Source: JBEVNX01 sp040507895 (GTDB taxonomy: Bacteria; Desulfobacterota; Binatia; JACPRU01). From it: DNA of 11,492 nt. Under the pieces are notes generated by a model that was not told the origin of the DNA, ran no database searches, and was given only the letters and a program-made list of their open reading frames with translations. Made by a program: the position numbers and the translations under genes. Shown here one piece after another: positions 7,364 through 11,492 of the stretch. Position 1 is the first letter of the stretch, and each line of letters opens with the position of its first letter. The stretch covers positions 1 to 11,492 of the forward strand of contig JBEVNX010000135.1 of assembly GCA_040507895.1 (NCBI GenBank), written 5' to 3'.

Positions 7364-7629
7364 TGAGGGTCCGCTTGCGATTCTTCGCCGCCGTGCGCGA
7401 GCGAGTGCGAGCCGCCGAAGCTACGCGGGAGCTCGCGGGTCCGACGACGGTCGAAGCGTTGTGGGATCAGATTCGGCGCGAGTATCCCTCGCTCGGTGAG
7501 CTCCGCGGCGCCGTCGCCTTCGCGCTCAATCAAGAGTACGTTGACAGTAAAACCATGGTTCAAGATAATGACGAGGTTGCGTTCATCCCCCCTGTGAGCG
7601 GCGGATCGTCGCGACATCAAGATGTTTGA
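7360..7629 (+). CDS. moaD: molybdopterin synthase sulfur carrier subunit with extended C-terminus
   Basis: The protein has 89 residues and a β-grasp ubiquitin-like fold: RVRLRFFAAVRERV at the start, LNQEYVD in the middle, and the family signature DNDEVAFIPPVSGG (69-82). In MoaD the Gly-Gly must be C-terminal: MoeB adenylates it, it becomes a thiocarboxylate, and it inserts into MoaE to sulfurate precursor Z. Here seven residues, SSRHQDV (83-89), follow Gly82 before the TGA. The tail is encoded where the reading frame runs into moaE (8-nt overlap). A single C-to-A change at 7607 would restore a stop right after Gly82, so stop-codon loss is one explanation and required processing another. The start is the ATG at 7360 (a second ATG at 7363 is possible), with GAGGGA immediately before. 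The C-terminal third is unusually AT-rich and holds a promoter-like sequence. Confidence 0.9.
   Translation: MMRVRLRFFAAVRERVRAAEATRELAGPTTVEALWDQIRREYPSLGELRGAVAFALNQEYVDSKTMVQDNDEVAFIPPVSGGSSRHQDV
7541..7569 (+). promoter_or_regulatory. near-consensus sigma-70 promoter inside moaD
   Basis: TTGACA (7541-7546, 6/6) and GATAAT (7564-7569, 5/6) are separated by exactly 17 bp, inside moaD codons for about residues 61-70. The predicted start is near 7576, about 45 nt before the moaE ATG at 7622. It would give a separate transcript for moaE and probably the two downstream lipoprotein genes. It is the best promoter match in the window and sits in a local AT-rich patch within otherwise GC-rich coding DNA. 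Confidence 0.55.
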
Positions 7630-8062
7630 AGTCGTCGAACACCCGCTCGACCTCGCCCGTCTCGTCGCGGCGGTCGGCAGAGCGGATGCCGGTGCGATCG
7701 CGACATTTCTGGGTACGACACGCGAGCACAACGCGGGTCGGCGGGTGACCCGGCTCGAATACGAAGCATACCCCGAGATGGCGATCCGCGAGATGCGACG
7801 GATCGGGCAGCAGGCGCTCGAACGCTTCGGCGCCAAGGCGGTCGCGATCGCGCACCGCGTCGGGGTCGTGGAGATCGGCGAGGCGAGCGTCGCCATCGCC
7901 GTCTCGGCGGCTCATCGTGACGCGGCGTTCGCCGGCTGCCGATTCGCCATTGACCGCCTGAAGGAGATCGTTCCGATCTGGAAGAAGGAGCACTACGTCG
8001 GCGGGGAGATCTGGATCGGACCGCAACGCGGGGGCCCGCCGGACTCCATTTCCATCACCTGA
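7622..8062 (+). CDS. moaE: molybdopterin synthase catalytic subunit
   Basis: The protein has 146 residues, the normal MoaE length. With MoaD it forms the heterotetrameric molybdopterin synthase that transfers two sulfurs to cyclic pyranopterin monophosphate. Visible blocks: ATFLGTTREHNAGRRV (27-42, including the Arg expected to contact substrate), LEYEAYPEMA, HRVGVVEIGEASVAI, and the active-site region DRLKEIVPIWKKE, where K114 and K121 have the 7-residue spacing of E. coli K119 and K126. The catalytic residues are therefore intact. The ATG overlaps the moaD stop by 8 nt and has only a distant GGCGGA as a possible ribosome site, so translation is probably coupled to moaD unless it is made from the internal promoter. 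Downstream, 17 bp separate it from the TPR lipoprotein gene. Confidence 0.95.
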   Translation: MFEVVEHPLDLARLVAAVGRADAGAIATFLGTTREHNAGRRVTRLEYEAYPEMAIREMRRIGQQALERFGAKAVAIAHRVGVVEIGEASVAIAVSAAHRDAAFAGCRFAIDRLKEIVPIWKKEHYVGGEIWIGPQRGGPPDSISIT

Positions 8063-8079
8063 AGGATCAACCTCGCTCC

Positions 8080-9834
8080 ATGCGCCATCGAAGCCACCTG
8101 ACGGTCGTACTACCGCTCTTCCTCCTCGGCGCCTGCGCGCTTCATCCCGCCGCGCCGACGCGCCCGCCGCTCCACGGCTGGTCGCCGGCCAGCACGGCGC
8201 TGACGGCCGAGCCGACCGAGCTCACGGCGGAGGATCGTGCGCTCGGCCACTTCTTGAAGGCCCAGATCGCGCTCAACCAGAACGCCTACGACGTGGCGCT
8301 CTCGGAGTACGAGCTCGCGGTACGCGACGACCCGTCGACTCCGATGCTGCGCCTGCGATTGGCCACGCTCTACGTGCGCAAGGGCATGCTCGACAATGCG
8401 CTCGAACAATGCCGGACGGTCGTCGAGCAGGACCCGAAGAACGTCGAAGCGCGGCTGCTGCTCGCCGGTCTGCTCTCGTCCACGGGAGACGAAGCGGGCT
8501 CCATCGCCGCGTACGAAAAGGTACTCGACTCCGATCCCGAGAGCCAGGAGGCCTACCTCTATCTCGGCGCGCTGTACGGAAAGCAGGGTCAGTTAGACCA
8601 GGCCGTCAAGACGCTGCAGAAGCTGATCTCGCTGAACCCGAATTCGATCCTCGGGTACTACTACCTGGGACGCGTCAACGCGGCGGCGCAAAAGCTCGAT
8701 GAAGCCGAAGCGTTCTACCAGCAGGCGCTGCAGTTGAATCCGCAATCGGAGCTGGTCCTGCTCGATCTCGGTCTCGTCTACGAGATGGAGAAGAAGAACG
8801 ACAAGGCCGTCGAGATCTATCAGAAGGTCTTGGCCACGAATCCGCGCAGCGCCGTCGCCCGCAGACGGCTCGCCGGCCTCTACGTGGGCGCGAAGAAGCT
8901 CGACAACGCGCTCGAGCAATTCCGCGAGCTCGAGAAGATCGAGAACGATCCGCAGGAAGCCCGCGTCAAGATCGGCCTCATCTACTTCGAGAAGGGCGAC
9001 TACGACAAAGCGGCGACGGAGCTGAACCTCGTGCTCGCCGCAGAGCCCCAGAACGACAGGGTCCGCTACTATTTGGGCACGGTCTACGCCGAGAACAAGG
9101 AGTACCAGAAGGCCGGCGTCGAGTTCGATCAGATCCCGCCGACGTCGGAATACTTCGTGGATTCGCGCATCCACTCTGCCTACGTGAAGCAGAAGGATGA
9201 GAAGATCGACGACGCGATCGTAGAGATCAAGCGCGCCTTGGAGGTCAAGAAGGATTCGGTCGACCTGCTCGGCTTCCTCGCCTCGCTCTATCGCGAGAAG
9301 AAGGACGACCAAGCGGCGCTCGAGATCCTCCACAAGACCGTGGAGATCGAGCCGAAGAACGACAAGCTGTGGTTCGCGCTCGGCGCCGTCTACGACGAGA
9401 GCAAGCAGAAGGAAGAAGCCATCGACGCCATGCAGAAGGCGATCGATCTGAATCCCAACAACGCTGCAGCTCTGAACTATCTCGGCTACACGTTCGCCGA
9501 GATGGGCGTGGAGTTGGACAGGGCGGAAAAGCTCATTCGCCAGGCCATGGCGATCGAGCCGAACGACGGTTTCTATCTCGACAGCCTTGCGTGGGTGTAC
9601 TACCAGCGCGGCGACTTCAAGAAGGCCGCGGAGCATCTCGAGCACGCGGTGGAGCTGGCGGGCGACGATCCGACCGTGACCGAGCACCTGGCCGACGCCT
9701 ACGAGAAGCTCGGGCGTCGTGCCGATGCGCTGCGGGTCTACCGCGACGCGCTGGCTCGCTCCAAGGATGCCGATCAGACGGAGCGGCTGAAGCGCAAGAT
9801 CGGGGTGGTCGAGCAGCGGCTGACCGGCGCGTGA
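8080..9834 (+). CDS. TPR-repeat lipoprotein
   Basis: The protein has 584 residues. It starts MRHRSHLTVVLPLFLLGAC: a basic n-region, a hydrophobic core and lipobox LGAC with the acylated Cys at 19. A Pro-rich linker (22-45) leads into about 15 tandem 34-residue TPR units from about 53 to 565, with the usual W/L-G-Y-A-F-A-P pattern (e.g. AYLYLGALYGKQGQLDQAVKTL; unit ends in -NPN-, -DPES-, -EPKND-). The block LNYLGYTFAEMG plus FYLDSLAWVYYQRGDFKKA (466-516) recurs in many proteobacterial TPR proteins of unknown role. TPR solenoids are protein-binding scaffolds, so envelope assembly or secretion is plausible but unproven. AAGGA lies 13-14 nt before the ATG. Its TGA overlaps the GTG start of the next lipoprotein gene, suggesting co-translation and partnership. 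Confidence 0.88.
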   Translation: MRHRSHLTVVLPLFLLGACALHPAAPTRPPLHGWSPASTALTAEPTELTAEDRALGHFLKAQIALNQNAYDVALSEYELAVRDDPSTPMLRLRLATLYVRKGMLDNALEQCRTVVEQDPKNVEARLLLAGLLSSTGDEAGSIAAYEKVLDSDPESQEAYLYLGALYGKQGQLDQAVKTLQKLISLNPNSILGYYYLGRVNAAAQKLDEAEAFYQQALQLNPQSELVLLDLGLVYEMEKKNDKAVEIYQKVLATNPRSAVARRRLAGLYVGAKKLDNALEQFRELEKIENDPQEARVKIGLIYFEKGDYDKAATELNLVLAAEPQNDRVRYYLGTVYAENKEYQKAGVEFDQIPPTSEYFVDSRIHSAYVKQKDEKIDDAIVEIKRALEVKKDSVDLLGFLASLYREKKDDQAALEILHKTVEIEPKNDKLWFALGAVYDESKQKEEAIDAMQKAIDLNPNNAAALNYLGYTFAEMGVELDRAEKLIRQAMAIEPNDGFYLDSLAWVYYQRGDFKKAAEHLEHAVELAGDDPTVTEHLADAYEKLGRRADALRVYRDALARSKDADQTERLKRKIGVVEQRLTGA

Positions 9835-10676
9835 CCGGGCGCTCGCTCTTCGGGTTCGCGGCCGTCGTCATGCTGGCTCTCGCCGGTTGCGCTTCGCTGC
9901 GCGCCAAACCCGCAATCCCGAAGGCCGCGCCGACGATCGCCCCTTCCCCCGAAGCGCTGCTCGCCGCCATCGACGATCGTTCGGCCGCCGTCCGCACCTT
10001 CCGCGCACTCGCTCAGATGCATTACGCCGGCGAGAGCGACAAAATCGCAGTCAAGGAAGTCGTCGCCGTCGAGCGCCCGAACCGCCTGCGCATCGAGATG
10101 TTGTCCGCGTTCGGAGTGGCTTTGCAGATCGCGTCGGACGGAGCGCGGCTCTGCGCCTACCATCGCGGCGACCGGACATTCTACCGCGGACGCGCGACCG
10201 CAGCGAATCTCTCGCGCTTCACGCGGCTCGATCTCGAGCTCGACGACGTCGTGGATCTGCTGATCGGCCTCCCCCCCCACCGCGAGTGGCGCGGCAAGCC
10301 GTCCATGACGTTCGAGCGCCCCGAGGGAACCTGGCGGGTCGAGACCTCGCTGCGGCACGGGGAACTCCTCACCGTGTGGTTCGATCCGGATTCCCTGCTC
10401 CCGGTGCGCGCCAGGGAGGCGACCTCGGCCGGAGCGGTTCGCTACACGGCGAGCTACGGTCAGTACGATACGATCTCCGGCGTGGTGATGCCCACCTGGG
10501 TACGCTTCGAAGTGCCCGAGCAGCAGGCGAGAATCGATCTCCGCTACTCGGATGTTTCGCTGAACGCGAGCCTCGGAGCTGGGCTCTTCTCGTTCGATGC
10601 TCCCTCGGGTTCGAAGATCGTCGACCTCGACGCCATCGGCCGCGCCGACCGGCCGACAGCCGTCTCTATGCGCTGA
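9831..10676 (+). CDS. LolB/DUF4292-like lipoprotein
   Basis: The protein has 281 residues and starts at a GTG whose bases overlap the preceding TGA (GTGA). The open frame continues upstream through the TPR gene in another frame, but the signal peptide begins exactly here: TGRSLFGFAAVVMLALAGC, lipobox LAGC, Cys at 20. After a linker, the body has the β-rich LolA/LolB-superfamily look: VRTFRALAQMHYAGES, VKEVVAVERPNRLRIEMLSA, VALQIASDGARLCAYHRGDRTFYRG, LDDVVDLLIGLPP, and later WVRFEVPEQQARIDLRYSDVSLNA. This matches my memory of DUF4292 proteins. LolB proper inserts lipoproteins into the outer membrane; whether this one does is unknown. It lacks the short E. coli LolB length (about 207). An 8-C run (10271-10278) lies in frame in the middle of the gene. 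It is co-translated with the TPR lipoprotein. Confidence 0.82.
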   Translation: MTGRSLFGFAAVVMLALAGCASLRAKPAIPKAAPTIAPSPEALLAAIDDRSAAVRTFRALAQMHYAGESDKIAVKEVVAVERPNRLRIEMLSAFGVALQIASDGARLCAYHRGDRTFYRGRATAANLSRFTRLDLELDDVVDLLIGLPPHREWRGKPSMTFERPEGTWRVETSLRHGELLTVWFDPDSLLPVRAREATSAGAVRYTASYGQYDTISGVVMPTWVRFEVPEQQARIDLRYSDVSLNASLGAGLFSFDAPSGSKIVDLDAIGRADRPTAVSMR

Positions 10677-10951
10677 GCGCACCCCATGGCGAGCGCAACG
10701 GACATCACGCGTCGCCTGGGTATCCAGCATCCGTTCTACAGGCCCCTCCCTACCCGTTGCAAAACGCCTTGACGGGGCCGCTGCGCGCCGGTGCCGCCAA
10801 GCAAGACTGCCCCGAGTTCCTCTCCCTGCGGGCCGGACAGGGGCTTCGCCTCGCCCGTCGTGAGTCCGCCGGCGAGCTGATGAGCCGTCTGGCGAACGAG
10901 AGCGAAAGCGCGATCGGCCGGCTCGCCGGGCCCGCCCCCTCGACTAGCCGG
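10677..10951. other. convergent intergenic region
   Basis: Between two converging genes I see no convincing coding region: the open frames here are continuations or shadows of neighbours. It holds a hairpin across the lipoprotein stop (TGCGC-TGA-GCGCA, 10669-10681) and a long-range inverted pair GGCCCC (10741-10746)/GGGGCC (10774-10779) enclosing CGTT-GCAA-AACG (10755-10766). None is followed by a T-run, so no canonical terminator is called. Confidence 0.5.
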
Positions 10952-10965
10952 CTAGGGCTCGAGCC
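10944..10965. repeat. two abutting perfect palindromes at the oppC-type gene end
   Basis: CTAGCCGGCTAG (10944-10955) and GGCTCGAGCC (10956-10965) are both perfect inverted repeats and touch without a gap. They cover the permease stop codon (TAG, 10952-10954) and its last codons. They could fold as small hairpins at the mRNA 3' end or be a protein site; chance is also possible in GC-rich DNA. Confidence 0.4.
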
Positions 10966-11492
10966 GCGGATCGAGCGCGTCACGCAGCCCGTCGCCGAGC
11001 AGATTGTAGGCCGTGACGGTGATGAAGATCGCCAAGCCGGGAAACACGGCGAGCCACCAGGCAAACGTGTTCTGTTCCGAGACGGCGAGGATCGATCCCC
11101 AAGTGACGAGGTCGGCTGGAACACCGATGCCGAGGAACGACAAGGCCGATTCGGCGAGAATGGCCGAGGCGACGCTGAATGAAGCGGTCACCAGCACGGG
11201 CGCGAGTGCGTTCGGCAGGATGTGGCGAAACATCACGGCGCCGTTCGGCACCCCGAGCGCGCGGGCGGCGACCACGAAGTCGAGTCCTCGGAGCTTGAAG
11301 AACTCGCTGCGGATGAAGCGCGCGACTCCGACCCAGCCGGTGAGCCCGAGGATGGCCATGACGTTGTAAATCGAGGGGGGCAGCACGGCGGCGACGGTGA
11401 GAATCAGGAAGAACGTCGGGATCGCCAGCATGAGCTCGAACAAACGCGACAGCGCGAGATCCACCCAGCCGCCGTAGTATCCGGCGAGACCG
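10952..11492 (-). CDS. OppC/DppC-type peptide ABC transporter permease, C-terminal part
   Basis: 179 codons are visible; the gene begins beyond the right edge. The frame is open to the last base and already reads GLAGYYGGWVD, a typical internal OppC stretch, so the GTG at 11464 is not the real start. Four membrane segments follow (about residues 20-37, 42-60, 95-120 and 145-170 of the fragment). Between the second and third is the EAA loop that contacts the ATPase (VVAARALGVPNGAVMFRHILPN, about 73-94; split here as VVAARALG and FRHILPN). The C-terminus LLGDGLRDALDPRL is characteristic of OppC/DppC/GsiD. The product would be one of two inner-membrane permeases of a dipeptide/oligopeptide or nickel-type importer. 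No ABC ATPase gene follows it; the oppB-like and ATPase genes must lie to the right or elsewhere. Substrate cannot be assigned. Confidence 0.92.
   Translation of the reverse strand, partial: GLAGYYGGWVDLALSRLFELMLAIPTFFLILTVAAVLPPSIYNVMAILGLTGWVGVARFIRSEFFKLRGLDFVVAARALGVPNGAVMFRHILPNALAPVLVTASFSVASAILAESALSFLGIGVPADLVTWGSILAVSEQNTFAWWLAVFPGLAIFITVTAYNLLGDGLRDALDPRLEP

Noticed and set aside
8593..9687. Long minus-strand open frame within the TPR gene
   Set aside because: The Leu/Val/Asp-rich repeats are the antisense image of TPR repeats; there is no start context and no independent homology.
10669..10681. Hairpin TGCGC-TGA-GCGCA as a terminator of the lipoprotein operon
   Set aside because: The 5-bp stem with the stop codon in its loop is neat but is not followed by a T-run; chance is likely in GC-rich DNA.

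Overview
The window is GC-rich, tightly packed bacterial DNA from a Gram-negative organism. This follows from two outer-membrane-type lipoproteins, a β-barrel protein with a signal peptide and an aromatic C-terminus, and an outer-membrane polysaccharide export gene. The gene set (short OPX protein plus separate barrel, TPR lipoprotein plus LolB-like lipoprotein, ATP-dependent PEP carboxykinase) fits a delta-proteobacterial, myxobacterial or similar high-GC lineage. The sequence alone does not fix the phylum. I saw no transposase, CRISPR array, rRNA or tRNA.

Layout. Positions 1-2463 (minus strand) hold the start of an exopolysaccharide export cluster read leftward: a β-barrel protein, a short OPX-type export protein, and the N-terminus of a Wzz-like chain-length protein that runs off the left edge. 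Positions 2567-3028 (plus) hold a stand-alone M67/JAMM metallopeptidase. Positions 3032-5012 (minus) hold miaB followed, with an 8-nt overlap, by an exported protein of unknown function. Divergent from miaB is pckA (5158-6750), with a good sigma-70-type promoter and an 18-bp dyad over its -35 box. Positions 6860-8062 (plus) form a molybdenum-cofactor run moaB-moaD-moaE with stop/start overlaps. It is followed by a TPR lipoprotein (8080-9834) and a LolB/DUF4292-like lipoprotein (9831-10676), also overlapping. After a 275-bp convergent gap, the C-terminal part of an OppC/DppC-type permease (minus) runs off the right edge.

How the genes work together. The barrel, OPX and chain-length proteins would form the envelope-spanning exit route for a polysaccharide. 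MoaD and MoaE are the two subunits of molybdopterin synthase, and MoaB acts in the same pathway. The two lipoproteins look like a co-translated envelope pair. PckA is the gluconeogenic entry enzyme and MiaB modifies tRNA position 37.

Points most worth a second look: (1) MoaD carries seven residues beyond the Gly-Gly that must normally be C-terminal, and a JAMM peptidase, a family known to trim or release such carriers, lies in the same window; (2) a near-consensus sigma-70 promoter sits inside moaD in an AT-rich patch; (3) an 18-bp dyad overlaps the pckA -35 box; (4) the short OPX plus barrel arrangement suggests a two-part outer-membrane exit.
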